A DNA stretch of 64,000 bases from Phycisphaerales bacterium (GTDB taxonomy: Bacteria > Planctomycetota > Phycisphaerae > Sedimentisphaerales > Anaerobacaceae): NCBI GenBank assembly GCA_003141275.1, contig PLLM01000009.1, positions 1 to 64,000 on the forward strand, given 5' to 3'. Shown here in pieces: positions 1-9,695 of this stretch. Position 1 is the stretch's first letter, and each line of letters begins with the position of its first letter. A program made the position numbers and the translations under genes. The notes beneath the pieces are model-generated. The model was not told where the DNA came from. It saw only the letters and a list, made by a program, of their open reading frames with translations, and made no database searches.

Positions 1-15
1 GGGGAACGTTTCCCC
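1..15. promoter_or_regulatory. perfect palindrome upstream of recA
   Basis: GGGGAACGTTTCCCC has 6-bp arms around CGT and lies about 30 bp before the recA start. It could be an operator (recA genes are often LexA-controlled) or the end of an upstream structure cut by the window edge. It does not match the GAAC-N4-GTTC LexA box of Gram-positive bacteria, so the role is a guess. Confidence 0.3.
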
Positions 16-44
16 TCACACTACCCACATAGGAGTCGAGAAAA

Positions 45-1136
45 ATGACTAAGACAAAGACCACCCAGCAGACCAAAGGCGCAGTTGAACCATTAAGACC
101 ACAGCAGGCAGCCGGTGAGAAATCCGGCGCCGAGTCCGCCCTGCAAAGGGTCATCGCTCAAATCGAAAAGCAATATGGCCGTGGCTCGATTATGCAGATG
201 GATGAGCACAAATATGCCAAGATAGAAAGCATCTCGACCGGCGCGTTGTCGCTGGATATTGCCCTGGGCGGCGCGGGCATACCGCGAGGCAGAATAACCG
301 AGCTTTTCGGCCCCGAATCATCAGGCAAAACCACGCTGGCCCTGCACATCATCGCCAACGCCCAGAAGGCCGGCGGCGTCGCGGCGTTCATCGATGCCGA
401 GCACGCCCTTGATACCACCTGGGCAAAGCGTCTCGGCGTTGACGTTAGCTCGCTTCTCGTCAGCCAGCCCGATACGGGCGAACAGGCCCTCGACATCGTG
501 GAAATGCTGATTGCCTCCAACTCTGTTGATGTTGTAGTCGTTGATTCGGTCGCCGCGTTGACCCCCAAGGCCGAAATCGAAGGCGAAATGGGCGCCAGTC
601 ACATGGGGCTTCAGGCACGACTGATGAGCCAGGCGATGAGGAAACTCACTGCCATAATAGCCAAAAGCAAAACCTCGCTGATATTCATAAATCAGATTCG
701 CATGAAAATCGGCGTGATGTTCGGCAACCCCGAAACCACCACGGGCGGCAACGCCCTCAAGTTCTACTGCTCGATTCGTGTTGACCTGCGAAGAGTAACA
801 ACTATTAAGGAAGATACCGGCGCAGTCGGCAACAGGGCCCGCGCCAGGGTCGTGAAAAACAAAATCGCCCCGCCTTTCCGCGAAGCCGAATTCGATATTA
901 TGTTCGACCACGGCATCAGCTACGAAGCCGACCTGATTGACCTCGGCATTGCCTGCAACGTAATCGAAAAATCCGGCACACATCTTGGTTTCGGCCAAAT
1001 ACGCTTGGGCCAGGGCAGGGAAAAGGCACGCCAGTTTCTTATCGACAACAAGGACCTCTGCGAACAGATAAAACACAAAATCCTCGTCGCTAAAGGATTG
1101 TTGGTCGAGGATTTATCCGCCGGGGCAAAAAAATAA
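45..1136 (+). CDS. recA: RecA recombinase
   Basis: RecA is the ATP-dependent strand-exchange protein of homologous recombination and the co-protease that triggers the SOS response. The 363-aa product has the RecA core: Walker [10 protein letters not shown], the [18 protein letters not shown] segment, and the loop [22 protein letters not shown]. An N-terminal extension of about 30 polar residues precedes the usual start, as in several planctomycete RecAs. AGGAG lies about 10 bases upstream of the chosen ATG. A small membrane protein and alaS follow on the same strand; recA next to alaS is a common bacterial order. The family call is certain. Confidence 0.98.
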   Translation: MTKTKTTQQTKGAVEPLRPQQAAGEKSGAESALQRVIAQIEKQYGRGSIMQMDEHKYAKIESISTGALSLDIALGGAGIPRGRITELFGPESSGKTTLALHIIANAQKAGGVAAFIDAEHALDTTWAKRLGVDVSSLLVSQPDTGEQALDIVEMLIASNSVDVVVVDSVAALTPKAEIEGEMGASHMGLQARLMSQAMRKLTAIIAKSKTSLIFINQIRMKIGVMFGNPETTTGGNALKFYCSIRVDLRRVTTIKEDTGAVGNRARARVVKNKIAPPFREAEFDIMFDHGISYEADLIDLGIACNVIEKSGTHLGFGQIRLGQGREKARQFLIDNKDLCEQIKHKILVAKGLLVEDLSAGAKK

Positions 1137-1170
1137 ACACTGTGTCACGGATTTCAAAAAACAAATTACA

Positions 1171-1202
1171 ATCAGTGTAATCTGTGGAATCTGTGGTTAA
1201 GA
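1171..1202. repeat. TCTGTGG-type dispersed repeat, copy 1
   Basis: The recA-downstream gap holds tandem short units (ATCAGTGTA, ATCTGTGGA, ATCTGTGGTTAA). The same wording recurs in intergenic gaps near 6.7, 15.65, 22.7 and 45.44 kb. It is low-complexity and non-coding; its function is unknown. Confidence 0.6.
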
Positions 1203-1225
1203 ACTAATTCAGAAAGGATAACGCT

Positions 1226-1507
1226 ATGAATTTACTTGCAGCGGCAACAGCGCCGGCTCAAACAGCGCCAGCTTATAACCCGGCTTATCAAAACCAGGCT
1301 TACCAGAACACAACGGTGCAGCCCGACAGGCCCGCTCCAAAGTCGTCCTGGGTTGGAAAGACCATTGTTATTGGTAATTTGATGTTCAATTACGTCGTCG
1401 TTATTGTCATCGTCGTGCTGATTTTCAGGTTCATCAGGGCCTTCGAAAAGATAGCGAGCAGTTTGGACAAAGGCATCGTTATCAAAAAAGACGATACGAC
1501 AACCTAA
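1226..1507 (+). CDS. small single-pass membrane protein, unknown function
   Basis: This 93-aa protein has a Pro/Gln/Tyr/Asn-rich N-terminal half (residues about 8-40, with PAYNPAYQNQAYQN) and one strongly hydrophobic helix at about 53-70. A short charged tail follows. The start is supported by AAAGGA eight bases upstream. It lies between recA and alaS on the same strand, 16 bp before alaS, so co-transcription with alaS is likely. I recognise no family. The proline/tyrosine-rich face may be extracytoplasmic, but the topology is not determined. Confidence 0.75.
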   Translation: MNLLAAATAPAQTAPAYNPAYQNQAYQNTTVQPDRPAPKSSWVGKTIVIGNLMFNYVVVIVIVVLIFRFIRAFEKIASSLDKGIVIKKDDTTT

Positions 1508-1522
1508 TTTCGCAGACCAGAT

Positions 1523-4225
1523 ATGACATTGACCGCAAAGCAAATAAGAGCCGGCTTCATCGACTTTTTCAAAGGCAAAGACCACAAGTTTGTCCCCAGC
1601 TCGCCCATTGTTCCCATCGGCGACCAGACGCTGCTTTTCGCCAACGCCGGGATGAACCAGTTTAAGGACATATTTCTCGGTCTGAGCGCACCATCCTGCC
1701 GTCGCGCGGTCAACAGCCAGAAGTGCCTCCGCGTCAGCGGCAAGCACAACGACCTCGAAGAAGTAGGCCACGACAACTATCATCACACCTTCTTTGAAAT
1801 GTTAGGCAACTGGTCATTCGACGATTATTTCAAGGCCGAGACAATCGAATGGGCTTGGCAATTGCTCACTGACGTTTGGGGCATCAACCCGAAAAACTTG
1901 TACGCAACCGTATTTGCCGGCGACGCCCACGATAATCTCCCCGAAGATAGCGTTGCCGCGAACCTCTGGACAAAGGTTACGTCACTGCCGGCAGACCGCG
2001 TCCTCAAATTCGGCAGAAAAGACAACTTCTGGGAAATGGGCGAAACGGGTCCCTGCGGCCCCTGCAGCGAAATCCACATCGACCTCGGCCCCGACCGCTG
2101 CGACAAAAAGAACGTTCCCGGCCACAAGTGCGCCGTAAACGCCGGCTGCGCAAGATTCATCGAATTGTGGAACCTCGTCTTCATTCAATTCAATCGAGCC
2201 GAAGACGGCAAGCTGACGCCGCTTAACGCCAAATATGTCGATACCGGCGCAGGATTGGAAAGAGTTACGGCCGTCCTGCAAAATAAACGCAGCAATTACG
2301 ATACCGACCTGTTTATGCCCGTAATCGACCGGCTCGCCCAGATGACCGGCAAAAAATTCACCTCGCAACTGAACAATAAAACCGATAACGCCTTCCGCGT
2401 CATCGCCGACCATATCCGCGCTCTCTCAATGGCTATAACTGACGGCGCAACACCGTCCAATGAGGGTCGGGGCTACGTCATTCGCAGAATTCTCCGCCGC
2501 GCCTTCCGTTTCGGCAGAGAGCTTGGCCTTCACGACCCGTTCCTCTTCAAACTTGTCCCTGCCGTCGATGATTGCCTCGGCGAGGCATTCCCGGAAATAA
2601 AAGCACGCAAGGATTACGTCTCCACTGTCATCGAATCCGAAGAAGTAAGTTTCGGCAGAACACTCGACAGGGGACTTGAGATTTTCACCGCCGCCGCCGA
2701 TAAAGCTAAAAACAAAACAATCTCCGGCGACGACGCCTTCCAGCTTTACGACACCTACGGCTTCCCTGTTGACCTTACTCAATTGATGGCGCAGGAGCGG
2801 GGCCTCAAAGTCGATACAGCCGGTTTTAATGCGTTGATGGAGCAGCAGCGAAGCCGCGCAAGGGCCGCACAAAAAGGCACGCAGCTTTTAGTTGCCTCGC
2901 CCGATATGGAATTGCCTGTAACAGAGGACCTGCACAAATACAAAATGGACCGCTGTGAGGCGACAATCGTCGGTTTTATCGACCAGGGTGTCTTCAAAAC
3001 AAAAGGCAAGTTCGAGGCGGGCGAAGAAGCTGGCATCGTCCTCGACAAAACCTGCTTCTACGCCGAAATGGGAGGTCAGGTAGGCGACTGCGGAACAATA
3101 GAGTCCGCCAGGGGCAAATTCGCCGTCGATATCACGACCAAAGTAGCTGAATGCGTCATACACCGCGGCCGGTTCATCGAAGGAACGTTTGCCGTCGGCG
3201 ATAAAGTTACCGCTATCATCGGCCCCGACAGGGACGCCACAAAGAAAAACCACACCGCCACACATCTTTTACAATGGGCTTTGCGGCAAACGCTCGGCAA
3301 TTCGGTCGCTCAGCAGGGCAGTTTGGTCTGTCCCGATTACCTGCGTTTCGATTTCACTTATCCAAAGTCACTGACGCCTGAGCAGATAAAACAGGTTGAG
3401 TCAATGGTTAGAGATAAAATCGCCGCCGATTTGCCCGTTACCTGCGCTGTTCTGCCTCGAAACCAGGCCGACAAGCTTGGCGCAATGGCACTATTCGGCG
3501 AAAAATACGGCGACGATGTCCGCGTAATCGCCGTTGGTGCCGAAAATCAGGATGCCCTCAACCAGGCATTCAGCAAAGAATTTTGCGGCGGCACACACGT
3601 TGACCGAACAGGCGTTATAGGCGGATTCAAAATAATCAAAGAAGAAAGCATCTCCGCGGGTGTTCGCAGAATCACCGCCTACACGGGCCGCGGCCTTGCC
3701 AGATACCTCGAACAAAGAAGCGACATAGTCGACGAGCTTTCCGCAGCACTCAAAATCCCCGCTACGGGCATCGTCGAAAAAGTCGCTAATCTGCTCGCTG
3801 AAAATAAACGACTCGCCAAAGAGCTTAAATCCCCCTCGCGTCAGGCCGCGTCCGATTCGCTCACTGAAGCGAAACAGCTTCTCGAAAAATGCGAAAAAGT
3901 CGGTGACGTCTCGATAGTTGTCGGCAAGCTTTCGCCCGCGACCGCCGAACAGGCACGCGCCGCGATTGATATGCTTAAAAAGAAAGCCCCTTCCTCGGTC
4001 ATCGTTCTCGGCTTCGCCGAAGGCGACAAGGCGACACTGTTCGCTGCCGTAACCGATGACCTCGTAAGTAAAATCGGCGCAGCCGACCTCCTCAAGCAAA
4101 TATCGCCCATTATCGACGGCGGAGGCGGCGGAAGACCGAATATGGCGCAGGCGGGCGGCAAAAAACCCGACAAACTCGACGACGCACTCGCTAAAGCCGC
4201 TGAAATTATAAAAACAAAACTGTAA
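1523..4225 (+). CDS. alaS: alanine--tRNA ligase
   Basis: AlaRS charges tRNA-Ala and hydrolyses mischarged Ser/Gly-tRNA-Ala. The 900-aa protein has the full architecture: class II catalytic core from the N-terminus (FIDFFKGKDHKFVPSSPIVP, FANAGMNQFKD, TGPCGPCSEIH), a tRNA-recognition helical domain, an editing domain with the zinc-binding HTATHLLQWALR and CGGTHVDRTG motifs, and a C-terminal domain ending in the glycine-rich stretch DGGGGGRPNMAQAGG. The length matches the family. The start lies 16 bp after the preceding small gene. There are no anomalies. Confidence 0.98.
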   Translation: MTLTAKQIRAGFIDFFKGKDHKFVPSSPIVPIGDQTLLFANAGMNQFKDIFLGLSAPSCRRAVNSQKCLRVSGKHNDLEEVGHDNYHHTFFEMLGNWSFDDYFKAETIEWAWQLLTDVWGINPKNLYATVFAGDAHDNLPEDSVAANLWTKVTSLPADRVLKFGRKDNFWEMGETGPCGPCSEIHIDLGPDRCDKKNVPGHKCAVNAGCARFIELWNLVFIQFNRAEDGKLTPLNAKYVDTGAGLERVTAVLQNKRSNYDTDLFMPVIDRLAQMTGKKFTSQLNNKTDNAFRVIADHIRALSMAITDGATPSNEGRGYVIRRILRRAFRFGRELGLHDPFLFKLVPAVDDCLGEAFPEIKARKDYVSTVIESEEVSFGRTLDRGLEIFTAAADKAKNKTISGDDAFQLYDTYGFPVDLTQLMAQERGLKVDTAGFNALMEQQRSRARAAQKGTQLLVASPDMELPVTEDLHKYKMDRCEATIVGFIDQGVFKTKGKFEAGEEAGIVLDKTCFYAEMGGQVGDCGTIESARGKFAVDITTKVAECVIHRGRFIEGTFAVGDKVTAIIGPDRDATKKNHTATHLLQWALRQTLGNSVAQQGSLVCPDYLRFDFTYPKSLTPEQIKQVESMVRDKIAADLPVTCAVLPRNQADKLGAMALFGEKYGDDVRVIAVGAENQDALNQAFSKEFCGGTHVDRTGVIGGFKIIKEESISAGVRRITAYTGRGLARYLEQRSDIVDELSAALKIPATGIVEKVANLLAENKRLAKELKSPSRQAASDSLTEAKQLLEKCEKVGDVSIVVGKLSPATAEQARAAIDMLKKKAPSSVIVLGFAEGDKATLFAAVTDDLVSKIGAADLLKQISPIIDGGGGGRPNMAQAGGKKPDKLDDALAKAAEIIKTKL

Positions 4226-4255
4226 AACCCGGCTCGTTTGAAAGAAAGGTCGGCA

Positions 4256-5347
4256 ATGGAGGGTAATTCGCCGAACCAAAATCCGTCCGAATCGGCAATC
4301 CGATTCATCTGCTCCTTTTGCGGCAGACAGGTTCGCGTGCCCTCTATACTCGCCGGCAAAAAAGGTAAATGTCCCCAGTGCAAAAACGTCGTCTTGGTTC
4401 CATGTTCAACACCTTTGTCCCCGCGGGAAAATACGTCGATTGATCCTAAACCGGATTTAGACATGCTTCTTCAGCCGGGTCCTCCTCGCGAACGTACCGC
4501 TGCCGACCAGCCAAAAGACCAGCAGTATGAAGCGCTGCGGGAAAGCGCAGGATTGCCCTCCCTTCAGCCCCCGCCTCCGCTAAAACGAAAATTCCCTTGG
4601 CTTATCGATATATTGTTCTATCCTGCGAGCACGCCAAGTCTTATATCCATTGGAATTATTATCGTCCTGCCTTTTCTAGTTAATGTTGTTGCATGGTCAC
4701 TTGGCCCGTTCGGTTTTTTCGTATCGATTCCAGGATTTTTATTAATAAAAATTCCCATTGCACTGTTTCTGTTCTGGTACTTTTGTGAATGTATAGGTGA
4801 TAGTGCCCAGGGCGGATTCCGGGCCCCTGAAACAATAACCACGATCGCTGAATTAGGGCAAATATTCCGCTTAGTGATTACCTGGCTGGTGTTCTGGCTT
4901 CCGCCTATTTTGTATTCAATACGCAAATACCCGCCGAATAGAATGTTCGCGGCCTTGTTTACCTTGCCTGAAGGCGAATCAGCAAAAGATGTACTGGTTT
5001 ATATAATTCAAAATGACATAACATTTTGTCTGTTGTGGTTTTATGCGATTTACTTTTTCCCCATGGGCTTGTTGAGCGTTATTTTATCTGACTCGCTGAC
5101 CGGTCTCAATCCTTTGCTTATCATCCGCTCTATATTCAGCACTTTTTTTCGATACTTTTTGGTCGTAGTGGTTTTCCACATACCCGCTATGGTCTTGTTC
5201 GGAATGTTTGGGTATTTTCCGAATCTAATGTTTGGACTGCCGGGCTTGCCTTTACGTTTTGCTTGGGTCTGGCTATTGCTAACCGTTGGCCATCTAACAG
5301 GAAGATATTATTATCGCAATGAACAAAAACTCAACTGGGATGTTTAG
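4256..5347 (+). CDS. ribbon-motif polytopic membrane protein
   Basis: The protein is 363 aa from ATG 4256, chosen because AAGAAAGG sits 6-13 bp upstream; an in-frame TTG at 4238 lacks this. The N-terminus carries a zinc-ribbon-like C19-x2-C22...C39-x2-C42 (CSFCG and KGKCPQCKN), a motif common at the N-termini of planctomycete membrane proteins. A Pro-rich linker and about five or six hydrophobic segments follow (residues about 125-350). The function is unknown; it may be a metal-binding or regulatory head on a membrane body. It converges with hisD and the two stop codons overlap by 4 bp. Confidence 0.8.
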   Translation: MEGNSPNQNPSESAIRFICSFCGRQVRVPSILAGKKGKCPQCKNVVLVPCSTPLSPRENTSIDPKPDLDMLLQPGPPRERTAADQPKDQQYEALRESAGLPSLQPPPPLKRKFPWLIDILFYPASTPSLISIGIIIVLPFLVNVVAWSLGPFGFFVSIPGFLLIKIPIALFLFWYFCECIGDSAQGGFRAPETITTIAELGQIFRLVITWLVFWLPPILYSIRKYPPNRMFAALFTLPEGESAKDVLVYIIQNDITFCLLWFYAIYFFPMGLLSVILSDSLTGLNPLLIIRSIFSTFFRYFLVVVVFHIPAMVLFGMFGYFPNLMFGLPGLPLRFAWVWLLLTVGHLTGRYYYRNEQKLNWDV

Positions 5348-6660
5348 CTTCGATTTTCCTGGCGTATCCGAACGCTTCTCGCGTGTGCGTCTAATCCCTC
5401 CGCCTCCGCTAATCGGATTATGTCATCCGCGCTCGCCGCTAATTTCTTCTTGTCGTATTCGATGATGCTCGTGGATTTTATGAAGTCGTTTGCGTTCAAC
5501 GCGCTGAAAAATCTCGCGCTTGTCCCCGTAGGCAACGTATGGCTTGGCCCCGCCCAGTAATCGCCAACCGCTACAGGTGAATAATCACCGATAAATATCG
5601 CGCCGGCATTTTGTATCTTACCGGCAATCTGTCTGCTCTGTTTTCCACACTGAATCTGCAAATGCTCGGCTGCAAAACCGTTCGCATGAATTATTGCATC
5701 CGCCATATTTTTTAAGACCACTATGGCGCCGAACCCCAGCAGGCAATCGATGGTTTCTTTCGACCTACCTAACTCTGCAACTTGCCTTTTTAGTTCAGAT
5801 AGGACATCAAGGCCAAGTTTCTCGGAATCCGTGAATAAAGCCGCCGAACCCGGATTATGTTCCGCCTGGCTTAACATATCTGCCGCTACCCAGGCAGGAT
5901 TGGCTGATTTGTTCGCTATTATTAGAACTTCACTTGGTCCTGCAATCGAATCGATATCGACAGCCCCAAAGACCTTTCTCTTTGCGTTCTGAACCCATTG
6001 ATTCCCCGGCCCGACAATCTTGTCAACATAATTTATGGTCTTTGTTCCTTGGGCCATCGCAAATACGGCCTGTGCGCCGCCAATCCTGTAAACTTCTTTA
6101 ATTTTCAATTCCCAACAGGTGGCTAATATTACCGGATGAATGCTCCCGTTATATCTCGGTGGCGATACCACAACGATTTCCTTCACACCCGCAACCTGTG
6201 CGGGAACGGCGGTCATAATGACCGTCGAAGGCAAAGGCGCGGATGCGCCGGGAACACATATTCCCACTCGTCTTATCGGGGTATATTTTATACCCGTCGA
6301 TTTGAAATTTTTGTCCTTGCCGACGAAAATTTTTGACTGATACTCCCTGACGTTTTTAATCGCCTGTCTAATCGATTTCGAAAGTTTTTTGTCGATTGTC
6401 TTATGGGCGGCAATCAATTCCGCCTCCGATATCCTGAACTGCTTAGGAGTAAGTTCAATGCCGTCAAATTTCTCTGTGAAATAGGATATCGCTTCGTCGT
6501 CGCGGTCGATTACTTCTTTAAGAATAGTATCTAATTGTTTATCTTTATCGCTATCGTAGCCGAAATAGGTGGCTCCGAAAGTAGCATCTCGAATTTCAGA
6601 GAGCTTCTCTATGAAATCCGGCTGGTCGTATTTAATCAGAATTTTATCAAGCTCATTCAC
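5344..6660 (-). CDS. hisD: histidinol dehydrogenase
   Basis: HisD is a Zn-dependent cytosolic enzyme that oxidises L-histidinol twice with NAD+ to give L-histidine, the last step of histidine biosynthesis. The 438-aa product contains the family signatures: PGASAPLPSTVIMTAVPAQVAG, IGGAQAVFAMAQGT, VGPGNQWVQNAKR, IAGPSEVLIIA, and the metal/substrate region SQAEHNPGSAALFT, HANGFAAEHLQI and SHTLPTG. No other his genes are nearby. It is the last gene of a minus-strand run after aconitase and an exported unknown. Confidence 0.96.
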   Translation of the reverse strand: MNELDKILIKYDQPDFIEKLSEIRDATFGATYFGYDSDKDKQLDTILKEVIDRDDEAISYFTEKFDGIELTPKQFRISEAELIAAHKTIDKKLSKSIRQAIKNVREYQSKIFVGKDKNFKSTGIKYTPIRRVGICVPGASAPLPSTVIMTAVPAQVAGVKEIVVVSPPRYNGSIHPVILATCWELKIKEVYRIGGAQAVFAMAQGTKTINYVDKIVGPGNQWVQNAKRKVFGAVDIDSIAGPSEVLIIANKSANPAWVAADMLSQAEHNPGSAALFTDSEKLGLDVLSELKRQVAELGRSKETIDCLLGFGAIVVLKNMADAIIHANGFAAEHLQIQCGKQSRQIAGKIQNAGAIFIGDYSPVAVGDYWAGPSHTLPTGTSARFFSALNANDFIKSTSIIEYDKKKLAASADDIIRLAEAEGLDAHARSVRIRQENRS

Positions 6661-6668
6661 TGTTTTTT

Positions 6669-6749
6669 CTTCCGCCTTTTTACTTTTTGCTTTTTTATTT
6701 TTATTCTCTGTGTCCTCTGTGCTCTCTGTGGCTAAAAAACCTCTGTGGC
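6669..6749. repeat. poly-pyrimidine and TCTGTG-type repeats, copy 2
   Basis: The gap upstream of hisD contains CCTTTTTACTTTTTGCTTTT followed by tandem CTCTGTG units ending CTCTGTGGCTAAAAAACC. The first part recurs at about 9661-9693. The second belongs to the TCTGTGG family seen in several other gaps. Neither part encodes protein. Confidence 0.55.
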
Positions 6750-6753
6750 AAAT

Positions 6754-7566
6754 CTATCTCCCGAAATTACCGTAACTATACATTCTTGTCGCTTTTTGCA
6801 GCAGCAGGTATTGTTCGCCCTTATATTTCGTTAAAATGCCCGCTACGTTAAACCGCACAGGGTTTGACTCGCTTCGCACTTGGGCAATCGCCTCTTCGAG
6901 TTTCTCGCAGGGCAATAATTTAATTGTAAACTTTTCGACTCCGCGTCCCAGCGCATCCGCCTCGAATATGTAACCACCGTTTTTAATTTCCACTCGACCT
7001 GTTTTGTTGGCGAAAATCGTATCCTGTTTCAGCTGCAGCTCTTCGGCCCGGGTTGCCTGCGCCTCAGTCGTCGGCAAAACTTCCGATTGTCTAAGCAACG
7101 CCACTATCTCCGCGGGTATATTTACCACGTCATTCGGGGCATTCACCGCCTGGGTAGCGCTGTTCGGCTCATTTTTAGCCGCCCCTCCCGTCGGCTGGTC
7201 AATTTTGCGAAGCGGCAGATAATATATCGCGAACAAATAATTCTTCCCCTCGAATTTCGTTACCTTCGCCCACAGCCGGACCATCGCTTCGGTTCGTTCC
7301 TTCGCGTCCGCGGCCATTTTCTCCAGCGTCGCCGAACCCAGCATCTCTAACATTTGCCCTGCTTTTATCTCCACCCCGCCGATGTTTGCCGCTGATTCAA
7401 ATTCAAACGCCCATTTGTCGGGGGCCGTCTGAATCAGTTTGCCGTCCACCCCCGCGAAAACATAATCATCAGGCAATAATTTATCGCCGTTCGTTTTTGC
7501 TGCCGCCTGCGACGTCCATACTCCTGCTGCAATCGTCAGGGCCAATATGAATCTCGCTGTCCTCAT
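6754..7566 (-). CDS. exported protein of unknown function
   Basis: The 270-aa protein starts with a Sec-type signal peptide (MRTARFILALTIAAGVWTSQAAA, cleavage near residue 23). The mature part has repeated mixed alpha/beta segments: DGKLIQTAPDKWAFEFE near 40-55 and a second half with VEIKNGGYIFEADALGRGVEKF and FNVAGILTKYKGEQYLLL. The motif 'GKNYLFAIYYLPLRK' resembles 'KGEQYLLLQKATRMY', so the protein may consist of two related halves. Its ATG overlaps the aconitase stop by 4 bp (ATGA), which implies translational coupling. I recognise no family. Confidence 0.8.
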   Translation of the reverse strand: MRTARFILALTIAAGVWTSQAAAKTNGDKLLPDDYVFAGVDGKLIQTAPDKWAFEFESAANIGGVEIKAGQMLEMLGSATLEKMAADAKERTEAMVRLWAKVTKFEGKNYLFAIYYLPLRKIDQPTGGAAKNEPNSATQAVNAPNDVVNIPAEIVALLRQSEVLPTTEAQATRAEELQLKQDTIFANKTGRVEIKNGGYIFEADALGRGVEKFTIKLLPCEKLEEAIAQVRSESNPVRFNVAGILTKYKGEQYLLLQKATRMYSYGNFGR

Positions 7567-9557
7567 CGTTTGTCTTTCCCGGCTTTTTTGTTCGCCCGTT
7601 CAAGCGTATATTTCAGCAGGCCGCCCGAAAGCAGAATCTCCCTGTCCCTGCCCGACAGGTTTAGTTTGCCCGTAATCTCATATCTGTTTTTTTCTTCGAT
7701 AATCTTCACTTCGTCTTTGCCTTTTATCGCATCAACTAAGCCGTCTATCCGCAGGGTATCGCCTTGGCTGATTTTTTCGTAATCATCCTGGTTCGCCAGT
7801 TCAATCGGCACAACGCAGAAGTTTATCAGGTTCGCCTTGTGAATCCGCTCGATACTCTTGGCCAAAACCATCCGCACGCCGAGATACATCGGGCATAGCG
7901 CCGCGTGCTCCCTCGACGACCCCTGCCCGTAGCTCGCACCGGCAACAATAATACCACCTCGGCCTTCGCCTTTCACCTTCATCGCCCGTTCAGCGAAACT
8001 GGGCTTACCTTTTTCGTTGAAGCAGTGGAACACAACCTTCGCGTATTCGGGCACGTTGCTGCGAAGCTTCAAAAATGCCCCCGCGGGCATTATATGGTCC
8101 GTCGTAACCTTATCGCCGCACTTTATCAGCACTTCCGCCTTCAAATCCGCAGGCAATTGCTTGGGTTGTTCGGGCACAACTATCGTCGTCCCGCGAATAA
8201 CCTCTTGCTTGGCCGCCTCTTTCTCGCTCAAAGGCGCCTCAATCATATTATCATTGATAATAAATTCCGCCGGCTGCTCAATCTTCGGATGCTTTATCCC
8301 GAACAATTTTCCAATTTCTCGCGGGTCGGTAATCTTTCCCGTCAAAGCCGACGCGACCGCCGTCTCAGGGCTTACGAGAAATACCTTGTCGTCTTTCGTT
8401 CCGCTCCTGCCCGCGAAATTCCGGTTAAACGTCCGCAAGCTAATGGCCTCGTCGGCGGGCGAAAAACCAAGCCCTATACAAGGCCCGCACCCGCTCTCAA
8501 GAATCCTCGCCCCCGCCGAGATGATGTCCCTCAGTGCGCCGTTGGCCGCCAGCATATTCAAAACTTCCCTGCTGCCCGGCGCAACCGCGAACTCCACCGT
8601 CGGGTCAATCTTCCTGCCCTTTAACGTCTTCGCAACCATCATCAAATCTGTGTAGCTCGAATTTGTGCAGCTTCCTATCGCTATTTGTTTTGATGGTGCT
8701 CCGGCGATTTCTGTGATTGTTTTCACATTATCAGGCGACGATGGACACGCCGCCATTGGCTCTAAATTAGACAAGTCAATCTCAATCAGCCGGTCGTAAA
8801 TCGCACCAGCATCCGCCGCCATTGGCTTGTAATCATTCTCCCGTTTCTGTGCCGCCAGGAATTTCTTTGTTTGCTCATCGCTGGGGAAAACGCTCGTCGT
8901 TACCCCTAATTCCGCGCCCATATTCGTAATCGTCGCCCGTTGGGGCACAGTCAGCGTCGCAACCCCAGGCCCGAAATATTCAACTCCCCAGCCGACGTTG
9001 CCCTTCGTAGTCAGTATGCTCAACAGTTTCAGGATTACGTCTTTCGCCGCCACCCAGTCGGGCAGTTGCCTAGTCAATTTAACGCCTATGACTTTTGGGC
9101 AAGTCAGATAAAATGGTCCCCCGCCCATGGCAACTGCCACGTCTAATCCGCCCGCGCCTATCGCTATCGCCCCGATTCCTCCCGCGGTAGGCGTATGCGA
9201 ATCACTCCCCAATAGTGTCGCGCCAGGTTTTGCGAACCGTTCCAACTGCACCTGATGACAAATCCCGTTGCCTGCCCGCGAATGGTAAACCCCGCTTTTG
9301 GCCGCTATCGTCTGCAAATACAAATGGTCGTTATGATTCTCCGGCCCAAACTGCGACATATTATGGTCAATATAACTGACCGATAAATCCGTCCGGACCC
9401 TGCCCGCCCCCATCGATTCGAACAATAAGAACGCCGTTGTTCCCGTCGCGTCCTGTGTCAGCGTCTGGTCTATCCGTATCCCAATCTGCTCGCCTGCCGC
9501 GAGTTTTCCTTCAACAATATGTGCTCCAAGTATCTTGTAAAAAAGCGTCTCAGCCAA
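7563..9557 (-). CDS. aconitate hydratase
   Basis: This TCA-cycle Fe-S enzyme isomerises citrate and isocitrate. The 4Fe-4S ligands are in GSCTNSS and ESGCGPCIG. Domains 1-3 are N-terminal and the swivel domain is C-terminal, with GDKVTTDHIMPAG and YGQGSSREHAA. At about 664 aa it is the shorter mitochondrial/archaeal-like aconitase type rather than the ~900-aa AcnA. The frame is open to a GTG at 9593, but TTG 9557 (MAETLFYKILG) has GGAG 8 bp upstream and matches the usual family N-terminus, so I use it. Homoaconitase or 3-isopropylmalate dehydratase activity is less likely given the fused length. Confidence 0.93.
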   Translation of the reverse strand: MAETLFYKILGAHIVEGKLAAGEQIGIRIDQTLTQDATGTTAFLLFESMGAGRVRTDLSVSYIDHNMSQFGPENHNDHLYLQTIAAKSGVYHSRAGNGICHQVQLERFAKPGATLLGSDSHTPTAGGIGAIAIGAGGLDVAVAMGGGPFYLTCPKVIGVKLTRQLPDWVAAKDVILKLLSILTTKGNVGWGVEYFGPGVATLTVPQRATITNMGAELGVTTSVFPSDEQTKKFLAAQKRENDYKPMAADAGAIYDRLIEIDLSNLEPMAACPSSPDNVKTITEIAGAPSKQIAIGSCTNSSYTDLMMVAKTLKGRKIDPTVEFAVAPGSREVLNMLAANGALRDIISAGARILESGCGPCIGLGFSPADEAISLRTFNRNFAGRSGTKDDKVFLVSPETAVASALTGKITDPREIGKLFGIKHPKIEQPAEFIINDNMIEAPLSEKEAAKQEVIRGTTIVVPEQPKQLPADLKAEVLIKCGDKVTTDHIMPAGAFLKLRSNVPEYAKVVFHCFNEKGKPSFAERAMKVKGEGRGGIIVAGASYGQGSSREHAALCPMYLGVRMVLAKSIERIHKANLINFCVVPIELANQDDYEKISQGDTLRIDGLVDAIKGKDEVKIIEEKNRYEITGKLNLSGRDREILLSGGLLKYTLERANKKAGKDKR

Positions 9558-9660
9558 CTTATAACTCCAATCATTATCGTTTAGCCCCACCACCTGTGGG
9601 CGGGGTCAAGCCAATTTAACACAAAGCTTCGGCAAACACAAACCCCTCTATCTTCTCCGC

Positions 9661-9693
9661 TTTTTTCCTTTTACTTTTTGCTTTTTGCCTTAG
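9661..9693. repeat. poly-pyrimidine repeat, second copy
   Basis: TTTTACTTTTTGCTTTTTGC here matches the stretch at about 6677-6694 (CTTTTTACTTTTTGCTTTTT) almost base for base. Each copy lies in a gap near the 3' side of a minus-strand gene. On the minus strand it reads as a purine tract, so it is not a U-run terminator. Confidence 0.4.
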
Positions 9694-9695
9694 TT

